Source: Fratercula arctica (lineage: Eukaryota; Chordata; Aves; Charadriiformes; Alcidae). Taken from it: a DNA stretch of 64,000 nucleotides. Made by a program: the position numbers and the translations under genes. How positions within the stretch are numbered: the stretch's first letter is position 1; each line of letters opens with the position of its first letter. Below the pieces are notes generated by a model. That model saw nothing but the letters and a program-made list of their open reading frames with translations. It was not told the origin of the DNA and did no database searches. Location: positions 62,001 through 126,000 of the forward strand of contig CANTUZ010000005.1 in the NCBI GenBank assembly GCA_947846985.1. The letters are read 5' to 3'. Below, piece by piece: positions 13,401 to 26,980 of this stretch.

Positions 13401-16400
13401 ATCCAATATACTTTTCTAGATGGGGCTTGTAGGTTTCATCTCTTGGATCATCTTTGAAAGGAACTTCTTCCTCGCTGATGAGCATCTCCTCCTCATCATC
13501 ACTGCTGGGAGAAAAGGAGAACAGAGGACTTTAGCAGCAACAGCTTAAGCACTACTGCAAGGATATTCATGCATCATCCCCTCAGATGGGAGAGACACTG
13601 TTACAAAGCACTTTCTCATCCAGCACAACTGGGGAAAGCTAACAGCTTGCACTAACAAAGGAGCACGATGACAGCCAAAACAGACAAGCTAAGCAGAGCA
13701 GTCTCCTCTTGTGAACCCATCTAACTACAGCATCTGCTCCTGAAGCTATAAAGCTACCAGGTGAAATGCCCAGATCGAATCTTACTATCCACAACATCTC
13801 CTGACATCTGCAGTCTATCTGCAATCCAGACTGAAAACGCAAAGGTCCAGGACTGAATGAAAACAGAGCTACTATCCGTCCCATAGATCTTTTCAGAGAA
13901 GCATTTAGTTTGAAAAAAACTAAGGACGGTATTTTCCCTTCTTGAGACGCTGAACAGGAAGAAATACCACAAAATAGAGTTTCCTACCTGATTCCAGCTG
14001 GAGACTGATGCTCTTCTGTGACCTCTGAAAGGAAAAGTCACCATTAGGTTTCAATCTGTGTTCGCTGCAGTGAGCTCATCTGTCTCAAGATACCTCCGTC
14101 GACATTGCCAGGAGTGCTGGTGGCAGAAGGTACTCATGACCAAGCAGCACCACGCCTGTACCAGCCACAGTCTGCATACAGCTCACAGAGTTACACCCAC
14201 ACCCAGCGCCCTTCAGAGGCTCCCAAGACCTGACTATGTCTCCAGGCACTTTCATGCCAGGGCTTCCCACGTACCGTATTCAATCTGGTCTGTGTTTGGC
14301 TCTGACTTGCAGACGAGCTGCAGGGAACCAGTCTTGGATCTGGAGGCACGCGAATTCTCAGTGTCACGCTGCCGGGCTGCAGCGGCTGACCTGCTGCTGC
14401 GCCAGCTTCTGCTGGGCCTGCTGATGGGAGAGCCATGGCTGAGGGCACCGGAGACTTCCTCCTCTTCCTTCTCTTCTTTGGGATCTGAAACACCCATTGC
14501 AATCATTTAGTAATAATAAAACACATAAACCCCATCATTAATTCACACTCCTCTCTGTTGCAGGATGTTGAATAGCGTAACTGCCCTGTCTGCTCCGATG
14601 GGGAAGCCACCGCCTCGTACGGCTTTGGAGCGTTGATCTGCCCAGCCAGACCAACACACCCCAGGCCCTATCTCAGCAAGCCTTCGTTTCAAACCCTCAT
14701 CGCATTTCCTACTGCCTCTAAGTAAGGACACAAATATTTAAAAATAGCTTACAAGCCCCTCTGATAAAGGCTTATAAAATGATTATTTGCTGGCTCTGAT
14801 CTCCCTTAGGCACTACGAGACACCCATAAACCTCAGCAACTGCTTTATGAAAGAGTAGCTTCAAAATTGGACCACAGTAAAAGCCGTGTTTGGAGAATCC
14901 CCCAAATGCAGATTTAATCAGAGTTGTACACCTGGTAATAACCTTGAGGAATCTGAGATGGATGTTTCTGGTCTTATGCTAGAGCAAGAAGCATCACAAG
15001 CACTGCTAGCCTGAGGTCTTTGCACTCCTTTGTAACTCCTACAGGTGGTTTCTTTTTGGCTGATGGCTGAGCTCCAGATACATTTTGGCGAGGTAACAGA
15101 ACTGGCTAAAATGTCTACATGAGCAAGTTCATCCCTTAAAAACTAAAATTGCCAAGAACAGTTCACTTGATCTCACTTTTTTGGTGCTTGCTGTGACACT
15201 GGGCCTTAATGAACTCAAACGCCTTTTGAAATTTCACACGTGATGTTCTGAAGAAATCAATTCCAAGTAGCTGGCTATGCTCAGTACTCCAGATCGACTA
15301 CTGCTTTAGTACACAAAGCCACCCGCAGCACTCCACAGGGCCTGTGCTCTAGGCTAAGCTCTGACCCCACTTCTTTCCACCTAAATACATTTACACTGCT
15401 GTCTGGTTTCAGGTGGGTTTCTGCTGCCTAAGTACCACTGAGATGACAGAGAGTTCATCAAGCATCTGCTGGCAGTCAGTGGACAGTCCTAAGGGCTGGC
15501 TGGGGAGCAGCTCTGCTACACGGGGAGTCCTGGTGAAGAGCAGACTGCACACCGAGAGGTCCACAGCATCCTGGGTGCCATTCACAGGAGCACCGTCAGG
15601 AAACAGAGGGACGCTGTTAAACAATCCCCTTTACTCACTCCTTAGACCACATTTGGACTCCCCCTCCAGCTTTGGACTCCCAGCACAAGAAGGTTGTCAA
15701 CATGTTTGAGCAAGTCCAGAGGGGACCACCAAGACAGTTGGGGGCTGAAACACAGCCTGTGAGAAAAAGCTGAGGGAAAAGTGTTTGCTCAGCCCAGAGA
15801 ACAGAAAACCCCAGGGGACACAACAGCAGCCTTACAAATTACAGGCAGGTTATCAAGAGCCCAAACCTCCTTGCTGCGGTGCACAGCAGGGAGTCATGGC
15901 CTGCTTTTCACCCCCAAGTCCGTCTCCTCAGGGCTGCTCTCCATCCCTCCACCCCCAGCCTGTGCTGAGACCAGGGGTTACCGACCCCGCTGCAGGACCC
16001 TGCACTTGGATCTCATGAGGTTCGCATGGGCCCACTCCTCGAGTCCCTCCAGACCCGACTGGAGAAAGCCCTGAGCAACACGATGTGAATTCTGTGTCGA
16101 ATGCAGCTGTGTTAAGCAGCAGGTGTGACCACAGATATCCTGAGGTTCCTCCCAACCTGAAATCTCTAATTTTGCATCAAGCCTTTTGAACCAAATGATC
16201 CTTTTACCAAATGATCCTAGCACATAGTTTGCTTTGTGTGACTCGTTCCCCAATCCTTGATTAACAGGGTGGGAATAATCAACATTTGACTGAAAGAAGT
16301 CTGACGGCAATACAGTATGTGAGGCATTCCAATTTCGTTGTAAAACAGCAACCAAGTCTGATGTCTTGCACATATAAAGCCACTTCACCATCAGAGCATC

Positions 16401-19400
16401 AACTACTCCTTCTTGGTTTCCTAGTTTAGCAGATCTCAAGGTGAACTACAGCTGCTTTATGCTTTTAATCCTAATTGTGATCATCCTCAGCCTTTTTTGA
16501 ATGCTAAATTTAATCCAAAGACACTTGAAACCCTTCTCTAGAAAATTCTCCCTCAAACACTACCGTGTCACCAGTGTCAGCACACGCTCCTGTTCCTGGA
16601 ACAGGTTTATTCCCTTGCAAGATCAGGTATTCAGTTGATTTGTTACCAAGAGCTAGTATTTTAAAGATTAGTCTTATTAGTTGAAAAAGACCTCCCTCAG
16701 AATGCATTTCTACAAAGCACACCACTCACCTAGCAATTTTGCTTCATTTCTCTGAAGTGAAGGTGTTTAACAAGCCTTTCCCCATGATTTCTCCTTTTTA
16801 CTTCTTCCTCTACTTCAGCATGCTTGTCTAGCAGATTCACTGCATTTTTGCATGCTATGAATACCTATGTACCTCAAAAAAATCCCTGTAGTTAGGAGAA
16901 GCATCAAATATTTACTTTGCAGTAGAAGCTGTAAAGCAGTAGAGAGCTGTGAGTTGAAAATCCTTATAATTCTAGACCCTCCCAACAGGGAACACAGGTC
17001 TCCATGCAAGGGTCAGAGCTGCACCAAGAAACTCGCAAAGTATTCAGCTGCACTAGCAGCTGGAATCAGCACTCAACCAGGCTTTGCCTGAAACCTAAAA
17101 CTTCAAAAGAAAAGCCCTAGATTTTTAATAAATTTTATGTCTCTTTCCCACACCTGAATTTCATTTTTCCTTCACAAAACCAGCCTTCTGATGAATCCAG
17201 CCTGCCTCTCAAAAAACCCAAAACGACAAGAAAACAAAAAGCCAACTACCAAAATAATAAAAACCCCAACACTAAACAGAGACAGCAACTGGCTTAGAGA
17301 GAAAAGTAGCGCTTTGCTGCTGCGTTCATGTCCAACACCGCACCTGGCGCTAGAGGCAATCACAAGCCTGCCACCAGAGGTGTTGCAATTTCAGCTGCGT
17401 TTGAGGATTCCTCCCTAGAATTCTGATGTCGGCCAGGAAGCAACAGGACTGACGTCTGCATTTCAGTTAGGAACATGGCTGTCTGTGTCTCTCTGTCACC
17501 AGTGGATGGAGTCAGGAGATACCTGCCTCTCTCAATGGGCTACACTCGAACATTACGGTTATTTTCAGTCCTGTTTTGGGTACCATACTTGGCCTGGTGA
17601 AATCCAGGCGCTGTGGACGAACGCAGCGTTACCCCTCTGCTCTCACAAATGTCTCTACACAGAAAGCCACGCTCCTCAGTTTGCAGGGTTTGGCTAACGG
17701 CACAAAGAAGCAAGAGAAACAAGACAGAGAGAATAAACGTTGCTATTACAGATAATCAGGCTCTGCTCTTCCAATAAAAAAAAAAGATGCTGCTTTAATC
17801 TCTTGAGATTGAAACATAGGAAAATTTTGAATTAGAAAGGCTGTAATCAATTCTGCATTTAAAACTGAATAAACCTGCCAACACCGCTAGCTCTGGCTAG
17901 CTGCAATTTCTCTGGAAGGTTCTTGTCTTGCCAGACGATGGACGGAAAATGAATTATAGGCCAACATCCTGTTATTTCATTGCAAGTGTCACCAGCGGTG
18001 ATGGACACCGAGTCACAAGAACTCAGACTCCAGGAGGACAAAAGATTACGTGAGACACAATAGGTACTGAGGCATCCCCAGTGCAAAGCGAAAAGAAGCA
18101 CCGAGCATTTGCTTTTCAGATCAGCCGCTGCAAAATGAATTACGTGCCTTCCTTGTGACAGAGCCGGCACACGCAAACTCGGATTAAGACCCAGCGCTGC
18201 TGTCTTTTGCCCAAACCACGCTTCATGGAGAGGGGGCAACAGAAGCTATGACTTGGCAAATTGAGTCTGCTGAGAAACACCCCTGTGCTCACACTCCCTG
18301 CAACTCTCCAATACTGACATTAATTATTACCCACCGCATCCCGCAGCCTCTGCTGGAGTCAGGCTGGGGAGCTGTGTGGATACCTGCAGCTCACAGGAAG
18401 CCGTTCAAGGGAGACGGGGAAAACCCACTTTCTGAAGTCCTACCAATCCTTTTGGTCTTTTGGCTCCTGGGTTCCTTCCTATCTCGAACACTGCCTTAAG
18501 TATGTCACTTAATGACAACCAGCTTTCATTCTGAGGTACTTTCACCATTCTGCTGATTCTTCCGAATGGCGTTTAAACTTAACAGTGTCTGGAGCAGAAA
18601 ACATGCATAGATTTGAGTGATGGTACACAACAGGCATCAAACGTCCTTTAATCTTAAAATCTGTGAAGAAAACACCAGTCACTGGGAGAAGGAACAAGAA
18701 AAGGAAACCCGGGAGGAAACTCTGTTGTAATGATTTAGTCAACCAAAAGACACTGCTCTGCTTCCTAACAGAGCTTATCCCAGTAATGCTCCACCCTTAC
18801 TCAGCATCCTAGTCAACAGAGATTCCCACTTCAGACGTGCAGCAGAAACGTGCTCTCAGTCGCACTCTCATCCCGCCCCTGGAGCACCACATGCAGGGTT
18901 ACCAAACCAGTGAAAGCATCTCTGTCTCAGAAACCATACCCTATTTTTTTTATGTACACCAGCATTGCCACGATCTGAAACAGAAGGGGTAAACACCAAA
19001 GTTTGTCCACTATCTCCCAGTCCAGGAGATGAAACTCATAAGGGTGAGTTTAGCTCCTCTCTATATCATGAATGCACTTTGCAGGCAGGATACTCACAGG
19101 AAGCCACGGAAACCGGCATGCTCATGCTTTGTTTCTTGCTTCGTCTACAGCCACATCACTCCCCAGCTCCCCAGCACTCTTTATAGCAGACTGTTCCAAG
19201 AACAGCGTGCTTCCTGCTATTTTTTTACATCACTGGATGCAGCATGCGTTATGAGCATTTCTGGGTAACTGACAGCCAGGGCCTGGGCAGTAAATACACA
19301 TATCCCACAGCCGACACCTCCCTGGCCTTCGTTCCAAGCACTGAAGGAAAACAAAGTCCCCGGCACATATCAATTACTCATTGCAAAGAGCAGAAAGGGC

Positions 19401-22400
19401 AAGTCCAAACCAACTGCGTTTACTTCCTGAAGAAGTAGTTCTTTCATCACAGGACTTGCATGATCACCCTGTGCCTGTCCATCGCTCTCCTTCTACTGTT
19501 CCCCTAATAACCTGCGGATGCAGTGACTAGGTTGCTCTGTATTTTGGGAGAGGTAAGCAGGTAGCCAGAGAATGGAGACCTGAATTACGGCTCCCCACAG
19601 GAAGGGTGTGTGGGAGTAGCACTAGTGCAGGTGCCGTTTTGCAGAGTTGCAGCGCTGCCGGGAGATGCTGCTGTCCCCTCTTCGGTTTCACGGGGACAAA
19701 GCACAGAAACCCTCTGGAAGCAGAGCTTCTTGCTTCTGCTGCTTACAGCACGACCTTCAGCCTGGAGAAGAGAAGGCTCCGGGGAGACCTTCCAGCCCCT
19801 GCCAGTCCCTAAAGGGGCTCCAGGAAAGCTGGGGAGGGACTCTGGATCAGGGAGGGGAGCCATGGGATGAGGGGGAAGGGTTTTACACTGCAAGAGGGGA
19901 GATTGAGATGAGATATGAGGAAGAAATTCTTGGCTGTGAGGCGGGTGAGCCCCTGGCCCAGGTTGCCCAGAGAAGCTGTGGCTGCCCCATCCCTGGAGGG
20001 GTTCAAGGCCAGGTTGGACGGGGCTTGGAGCAACCTGGGCTGGTGGGAGGTGTCCCTGCCCAGGGCAGGGGGGTTGGAACTAGATGATCTTTAAGGTCCC
20101 TTCCAACCCAAACCATTCTGTGATTCTATGACTCGCAGAGCTGGCCTAAACCAGCCCTTTGTAATCGGGGCATCGCTCTGCACCAGTCCTGCCATACTGG
20201 CAGCTTGAAACCCCGCGCAGCTGCCACGCACCCTCTGACCAGCCACACTTGCTCAGACGTTCGAGCTTTTATTTACCAACCTCCTTTCTGCCTGCAGCTC
20301 AGAGGTAAGCTTGCTGCAATAACAGATTCCTCTCTTCTTTTTTTGACATCAGATCAGTAACAAATACCCAGGCCACTTTATCTACCCTTGACATGCAAAA
20401 AAATGAACTTTGAACTGTTACAAATTAACAGTTTGTTGATTACTAACGACATTTTCTAAACTTTGATTTATAAGGCATTTGAAAGCATCTTACTAACCCT
20501 GCAAAGGAGACACTTTCAGGAAATACCCGTGTACAATTAAGTGAAATGAAAATAAACTATGAATTATTAAGTTACAAACCAACTGTTATTAAATGCATCA
20601 CAATGTATATACATCTCAGACCGCAACTTAGATTTAACACAGTAACCACACAACAGATAAGGCACTGAACATGTAATTTTATAATGGCACAGACAAAAGT
20701 GAAACTCAGGGGGAAAAAAAAAATCCTAGTGTAAACCTCTATCCAAATGGCTCCCCTCCAAAGAGCTGTGAAATTGCGCATATGGGACACGGGAAAATCC
20801 TCGTAGGAGTCAAAGTAGGTTTGGGCAATCTGAGTTATTTAAATTCAGCACATTTTTATAAGGGTTTATTTTAAGTAATGACATTTCTCTTTCAAAACAC
20901 TGACAAAGTCTTAAGGAAAAGCAGTCATTACCAAAAAACCATGAAGCTTTAAGAATACAAACAATGAGGTGTAATGCAAGTTATCTATGCTACAAAACCA
21001 TTTTGTACAACTAGAGTCTTAAAGCGTTCCATCTTTCCCTGATCAGTGGAACCTTACAGTTCTTCTAGCAGTGGGAAGCAGACGGCTACAGAGCAAGGAC
21101 GTCTTTCCCACCCGTTTCCTCCCACAGCCCGTGGAGGAACATCTCTGACTCCCCTGCCCCAGAAGCCCCCGTGGTGGCAGAAGGGCTGCAACGCCAGCCA
21201 CCCACACAGCGCGTGGCAGCAGCCTCAGAAGGAAAGACCAAGGTAAAAATACACCATGGAACAAATCACCAAGACAGCTCTCCACACGTGTGGGTATCTA
21301 AGAAAAGTATTCCACACACAAATCCCTTTCTAACGCATGGTTTCTATAACCACGTGCCAAAGTATGTAAATACCGCTGGCATCATCCTATAGCCCACGCC
21401 GTGCAAAAAAACTTTGATTTCAGAACGGACTTACAGGGAGGTGATTCTCCCATGCACATGGCACCACATCTCTTTTGATCACAGCTTTAGGTAAATAAAG
21501 GCTTCACGTGGCCCTGTTTTACCTCTCCAACAAACTCTTCTTTCCACCTTCTAACAGCATTTACCACGCAGCTGTGTGCCTATGTGCACCTGAAGAATTA
21601 CATTGGATCTTGTTCTTACCATTGCAAAACAAGCATCAATACCAATGTACAGCTGCAAGATGAAAACATGCAAGAAAAACGACTTGCATAGACAAGGGTC
21701 CACATGGAGTGCATTTCAGCTGCGTGATGCAAGCAGAGCAACATTAGACACGGAGATTCAGAAATCTGAGTGTTCACTCGTGGCGTATTATGTTTGTACA
21801 AACGCTGCCAACCCCACCCTCCTCCTCCTCAGTGCGGGAGAACTAACCTTCTCACAACCTGCAGCTCTAAAATCTCGAAGACAAAGCACTTACATTTTGC
21901 CAACGCAGTAAGGCAAGGGCTCTACCAGTAAGCACAAACCTGGCATCTTTCTATTCAGCCACTACTCCACCACTCCCTCCAGAGTTTTTTCAACTGTAAT
22001 TGATTGAAAGATTTCATCCAAACTCTTAAAAGTGATTACTGAACAGCAGAGCTTAAAATCTTACAGAAAGGAGGACAGAATCAGAAACTGGTTTGGGTGT
22101 AAAATTAAATCAGAGAAGCAAGTTTTGATTGACTGCTAACATGGCTTTAAGAGTGATGGTTAAGCACTGAATTTTTAATTCAGTGATGCAAGGACATGAA
22201 GTGTATTCATTAAATCTATATGCCAATAATTAAAATTATTCAGGCCTAACCAAAACGAAAGTTATTTCCACAGGAATATATAGCGTCGTGGGAAGTCAGA
22301 TGTGAATTATACTACTCAGTCTGACTCTAGCTACATGAATTCATTTATAAGCTGAGATTAAATGTTCTACTTATGTAACTAATATTTCTACAGCAACACA

Positions 22401-25400
22401 TTAGGGAAATATTGCAATTGCATGACTAAGCAGACAAGAGGGGAAATACAATTGGTACGGCTGACTTTGCAGCTGCCTTTGTGACACCAGTATGGTAACT
22501 ATTGCCTACTAATTCTGACACAATACACACCTTCGACTTCAACCTTCTCATAATCTTCCCATCAGACCTGCACAGCCAGACCTTTGTGCCTGCGCTCCCA
22601 AGTCACCGAGCAGAAAAGCCCTCTGATCCCACGGCACTATACAGAAGAACGCAAAACTTGGCGAGACGCTGCCACTGTTAGAGCATCTCCATTATCATTG
22701 ATAGCACAAACTTAGCCGTGATCGCACCCGTCACCTCTAAGCCTTCTTTACCAACAGCAACACTGCTGATTTTACTTCAAAATATAATCCCAAACATAAG
22801 GCAACAAAACTTACTGAACAAACTTCGGTGCAGCAAGTTTTTCCTTTGTCCGATAGATGGGATGTATCACCAGGTATACCTCACCTCCACAGGCCATTTG
22901 CCTTTACGGCTGAGCTCACGCAAATTTAATATTCTAAAATGGATATAGCATTTTATAGTAAAGGATAATAGTAAATTCCATGTCAAAACTCACGCCAGTA
23001 AACGCTAGCACTAAATTCAAAGCCTTCACCAGAACCACTCAGCAGTTTCACTGGATTTCTTCCTCAACCCAGCTCCACCCAGGGGTATAATGATGAATGG
23101 TATTTTATCGTCCAGAATCACAGAGGACTCCTAGCTACCAAAAACCCTGCCGTGCAAGGAAAGCTGCCATTTGCTTACACCTGGTTAAGCTTCTTCAAAC
23201 ATTTTATGCTAACGGCCAAAAAGGGGGGAGCTCCTCTCCCGCGTACTGTGTGATCTGTCTGAGGAAGACGCTTCATCCGGTCTGTTTCCATGTCTTCCCA
23301 ATAAGCACAAGCGTGCAGCAAGGACTTCATCCAGTGCACAGCTGGGACACAGAAGTGCAGCTTTCTTACTTCTTCATTTTTAAAGATTAAAAATCAAACA
23401 AACAAACAATTCACCACGGCAGATTTCTTTTGGACTAGAAGCAGTCCACTTACCAGTGCTAATTTCCATGCAAACATTCACGCAACCTATTTTGGCTACA
23501 AGTCTAACAATAAAAAAGAGCCCAAGATATTTAATAAATACATTTTCCACTCTCACATTTGGGGACAGATGAATCTTTCAGAGCCCAAAGTTAAAGTCTA
23601 AAATGGCTAGAGTGCAGACAGCCACCAAAATTGGGAAATTTCAGACTGACATTTGCCATTTCAAAGCACATCCCAAGAAACTGGGGTAAAAATGGGACTA
23701 TTCTGCCTGCCTATTCCACCATTACCACATAAACGCTTCTGCTTAAGGGTATCCAAAACACTGAGAATCATCACTGAGGGTGGTGAGACACTGGAACAGG
23801 TTGCCCAGAGAGGTGGTGGAAGCCCCATCCCTGGAAGTTTTTAAGGTCAGGCTGGAGGGGGCTCTGAGCAACCTGATCTAGTGGGAGGTGTCCCTGCCCA
23901 TGGCAGAGGGGCTGGAACTAGATGATCTTTAAGGTCCCTTCCAGCCCTGACAATTCTATGATTAAAATGTGATGTTAACACTATATGCATATTAACTGAC
24001 AGCGCCATGCCTTTTTACACATTTCAGCAACTTTGCTTTGACCTAAAAGGCTGAAGCTTTTACAATACTCTTCCCATCCTTTACATAGTAAGAGGTAAAT
24101 GCATGTAAGTGGGGTCTGTGCTAAACACGCATTAGTTAATTCTGCTTTTGTCTGCAAAAATAAACCTTGCCAGACAGAACTGTGATGGATTCCAACACTC
24201 TAATGGAATAAAGCTATAGACTTGTAGGAATAAAGTTAAAGAGTTATAGAATTACAAGAATAAAGGCAGCCTTCAACACACAAATGCCTGCAAACAAGAA
24301 CTGAGCAGCTCCAGCAGAAAGATGAATTCATTTGCACAGGTGCATGACCTTCTTTCCTCACTATTTAATTCTGTGACCATTCTCCAGTGCCAGATCAAAA
24401 CCAACACCACACAAAGCCTTTTACTTGGAACTGTTTCAGAAATCATCACTGGGTAAGGAGCAAAGCCCTCTGACTTTTTTTTTTTGTACAAGAAGCTGTT
24501 AAATAGATGCAGAGAGTTCACATAGTTCACACTGGACGAACAAAAGCTCTGCTCCTGGTCACAGCTCACCATAGTTGGGTCTTTCTTGATTAGACCCATT
24601 AAGATACTCTCTCCCCTTCAAAACTTTTCTCTTTCATCCGTGCAGACACATGCATAAAAAAAATTGCCATCCGCTAAAGCTAGAAAAGGACAATATTTGA
24701 ATGCTCTTATTTCCACATATCTTTCACATGTCTCCTGAGGACCTACACCTGTATTTGTGACAGCAGCAGAACAGGCGCGAGCCCAGGTTTTGCCAGCTAC
24801 TCGGGACCACTGTCTAACAAGAGCTGTCGAACTGCGACACAGTGTGGTCTCAACTTATGATAGCGAAGCAATACCCTAGTGGTTATTTGGAAGAATAAGT
24901 TTTTGCATGTTGGGCACGTGCGAACATCGTCAGCTTATCACAGTTCCACAGTCTTGAGACAGACCTTGGAAAGAAACTGCATGTCATCAAGCAACAAAAC
25001 ATTCTTTAAAAGGAAGATCCAACAGATGTTTGGCTACCTTCGTGGGAAAGCCCTGACTTTCTGGATGGAATACAACAGTAGGAGTAAATAACGCAACTCT
25101 TACCTTTACCAGCTGCTTTATCTGTGCGCCTGAAAAAATACAAAAGGCACAGGTGAGAGACATGGCACGGCAGCAGAAACAAGAAAATGAACTATGTGAA
25201 GAACAAGCCCTAATTCCCAACTGTGGGCAGACCCATTGCCTTGTTCTCAAATCGCTGTTTTCGACCCCGTGTACCAACGTGGATTATTTCACCCAGAGAA
25301 AGCTCAGGTGAGCTATAACAGCACATCAGCAAAAGCCCAGTTACGACCATAATAGTTACTTGTGAATCAGAGGGACTTTGCTGGCAGGACAAGGCGGATC

Positions 25401-26175
25401 GGGTTCGTTACAAAACGCCCCAAGCGCACACGTGCACGTGGCTGGTTCCCTACCCCGGGAACGGAGCAGCACCGGGACGCAGCGACCCATGCACGGTAAA
25501 TAAACCCGCCGCCGCCTCGGCTGAGGCTTCTGCCGTGCGGGGCCGAGACACGCCGGGGGCGCAGGAGCCCTGAGGAGGCTGCGCGGTGGGCGGCTGGCAC
25601 CGGAGGCACGCACGGTTTGGCTCCCGACCGGGCCGGCCGCGCTCGGGACACTGCCCTTCCCGGGCGGGGACCCACGGGCCCGTCCCAGAACAAAGAGGCG
25701 GAGGCGCAGAGACCCCGCGGCAGGAGGCGGCCCCGGGGCCTCGGCGCCGCTCGGGACGGGGAGAGGCCGCCCGGCAGCCCCCCCACCCCCGGCCCCGCGG
25801 AGGGCGGGCCCGCCCGGCGCCGCAGGGCACTCACCCGGCCCGGGGGGCCTTCCTGACGGCGGGCGGCGTCTCGGCGGCGGGCTGCTCGGCGGCGGGACGG
25901 GCCCCGGGGCTGCTCCGCCGGCGACGGGGATACTCGGCCTTACGGCGGCGGGAGGCGGCGGCAGCTCCCCCCGCAGCCGAGGCGGCGGCGGCCCGGCCCC
26001 GCTCCCGGCCGCCCCTCAGCACCCGGCTGCCGCCGGACTCCTCCCCCTGCTCGGCAGCGGGTGGCGGCGGAGGACGGCGGCGGCCCGAGGGCGGCAGCCT
26101 CTCGGCCGGCGCCGGCGGGCCCTGGGCGGGCGGCTGCTCCTCGGCGCCCCCCGGCTGCTCGGTGCCCGCCGGCAT
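7492..26175 (-). CDS. ZFP91: ZFP91, C2H2 zinc finger protein / atypical E3 ligase, 11 coding exons, 561 aa
   Basis: ZFP91 is a nuclear five-finger protein reported as an E3 ligase placing K63 chains on NIK in non-canonical NF-kB signalling. Coding exons (minus): 26175-25835, 25129-25104, 14484-14275, 14024-13988, 13504-13412, 13052-12930, 10114-10064, 9546-9468, 9108-8994, 8479-8380, 8002-7492. Phases 2,1,1,2,2,2,2,0,1,2 agree throughout, with GT-AG borders. The N terminus (to about residue 120) is Gly/Pro/Arg-rich and holds [13 protein letters not shown]. An acidic segment ([14 protein letters not shown]) and a basic segment ([12 protein letters not shown]) follow. Five C2H2 fingers lie at about 301-325, 333-357, 363-385, 391-413 and 421-444. 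The tail ([16 protein letters not shown] end) matches human almost exactly. Human is 570 aa. The start MPAGTEQ at 26175 is chosen by similarity; an in-frame upstream ATG at 26262 is less likely. The human segment between the N-terminal exon and DPKEEK is longer, so an extra exon in the 10.6 kb intron cannot be excluded. Confidence 0.95.
10384..10904 (-). mobile_element. Solo LTR of an avian endogenous retrovirus (ZFP91 intron 6)
   Basis: Read on minus, the element begins TGTCCTGGTTTCAGCTGGGA at 10904 and ends in the GGGACCAAACCATGA motif near 10386, the termini of a widespread avian LTR class as I remember it. A TATATAAATGGGG core promoter lies at about 10681-10693 (plus: ccccatttatata). TTAAAC and U-rich sequence follow, as in an LTR R region. 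No gag, pol or env frames flank it, so it is a solo LTR or remnant. It lies between ZFP91 exons 6 and 7 in the same orientation as the gene. I could not settle target-site duplications. Confidence 0.8.
15640..15860 (+). mobile_element. Degraded CR1 LINE fragment
   Basis: The sequence GACTCCCAGCACAAGAAGG, then caag-TCCAGAGGGGACCACCAAGA and a gaaaaagctgaggga segment, follows the 3' part of the CR1 reverse-transcriptase region with many changes. It is in ZFP91 intron 2, opposite to the gene. The borders are approximate. Confidence 0.55.
15985..16065 (-). repeat. Possible avian interspersed repeat fragment
   Basis: The segment with CTGCAGGACCCTGCACTTGG, then ctcatgaggttcgcatgggcccactcctcgag, resembles a recurrent bird repeat that I associate with CR1 in antisense. 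It is short and diverged, so family and borders are uncertain. Confidence 0.4.
19756..20131 (+). mobile_element. CR1 LINE, 3' truncated copy
   Basis: The sequence runs from CCTGGAGAAGAGAAGGCTCC through GGTTGCCCAGAGAAGC, CCCCATCCCTGGAGGGGTTC and ACTAGATGATCTTTAAGGTC to the terminal CTGTGATTCTATGA. These are hallmark segments of the CR1 3' end, including the octamer-type tail. It is a 5'-truncated copy of about 375 bp in ZFP91 intron 2, antisense to the gene, and fairly well preserved. Confidence 0.93.
23772..23963 (+). mobile_element. CR1 LINE, short 3' copy
   Basis: It contains GGTTGCCCAGAGAGGTGGTG, GTGGGAGGTGTCCCTGCCCA and ACTAGATGATCTTTAAGGTC, and ends CAATTCTATGATT. This is the last 190 bp or so of a CR1 element, in ZFP91 intron 2 and antisense to the gene. 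Confidence 0.93.
25104..25129 (-). CDS. ZFP91: 26-nt micro-exon 2 of ZFP91
   Basis: Exon 1 ends in phase 2 (GCC GG|gtgagt) and exon 3 starts needing one base (|AT CCC AAA), so a bridging exon of length 2 modulo 3 is required. The segment between tttttcag and gtaagag here is 26 nt and reads [10 protein letters not shown] across the joins, similar to the human TTDK-DPKEEK junction. Phase and splice sites support it; expression is not shown. Confidence 0.75.
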
Positions 26176-26901
26176 TGGGGCGGCAAGCGGCGGGGCCGCG
26201 GCGGCGCTGCACTCCCCCTCCCGCTCCCTCCCGCCGAGCCCGCCCCCGCTGCGCCCAATCACCGACCGCCTTCACGCGGGACCACCAAGCGACCCACCTC
26301 CCCCGCGCGGCCGCCAATCCGCGGGCAGGAGGAGAGGGATGGCCCCACCCCCCGGCCCCGCCTCTCCCTACGCGCGGCCCTCCCGCCTTTCTCCGCCGCT
26401 CGCGAGCCGCCCAGCCAGTGTGCGGCCCGGCTGCGGCGGGGCCCGCCCCCCTGCCGCCGCGCGGCCAATCAGCGAACCGCTCCCCGCGCGTGCGCCACGC
26501 AGGCGCCGCTGGGGCCGCCGCGCTCGCTCTCCCGCTCCCCCCCCGGCCGGCCCCGCCGCGGCGCCCGCCCGAGCGCGGCCCCTCCGCCGGCCGCTCCGCC
26601 GGCCCGCCGCCCGGCGTGCCCCTCTGCCGCCGCGCCGCCGCCCGGCTCGTAGCACCGCCGGGTTCCCTACCGCCGCCGCTGCCTGCGCCCCTCCGGCTGC
26701 CCCCGGGTCCCCTCGCCCTGCGGGCGAGGCCTGGCAAGGGAAGCCGCTCGCCCCTCGCCCCGCGCGGCCGCTCGCTGCCGCGGGGCTGCGGCGCCGCTCG
26801 TGGTTGCGGCGGGGTCTGGTGGCGGGGCCGGCTTTTGGCTGTCGCTTCGCCTTTAAGAAAAAAAAAAACGCCCCGTCGGGCGGCGGGTGAAAGTCGGTGA
26901 C

Positions 26902-26913
26902 AAAATGGCGGCC
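26902..26913 (+). promoter_or_regulatory. YY1-type motif
   Basis: AAAATGGCGGCC matches the core AANATGGCGGC of YY1 sites, which often lie at or just after transcription starts of CpG-island genes. It is 180 bp before the start codon of the plus-strand gene. Confidence 0.55.
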
Positions 26914-26969
26914 GGCGCAAAGGGGGCGGGGCTTGCGGCGGCCGCTCCGCCCACTTCCGCCCAGCCGGC

Positions 26970-26979
26970 GCGCATGCGC
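26970..26979. promoter_or_regulatory. NRF1 palindrome
   Basis: GCGCATGCGC is the perfect palindromic core bound by NRF1 dimers. It lies 114 bp before the start codon of the plus-strand ORF. Confidence 0.7.
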
Positions 26980-26980
26980 G

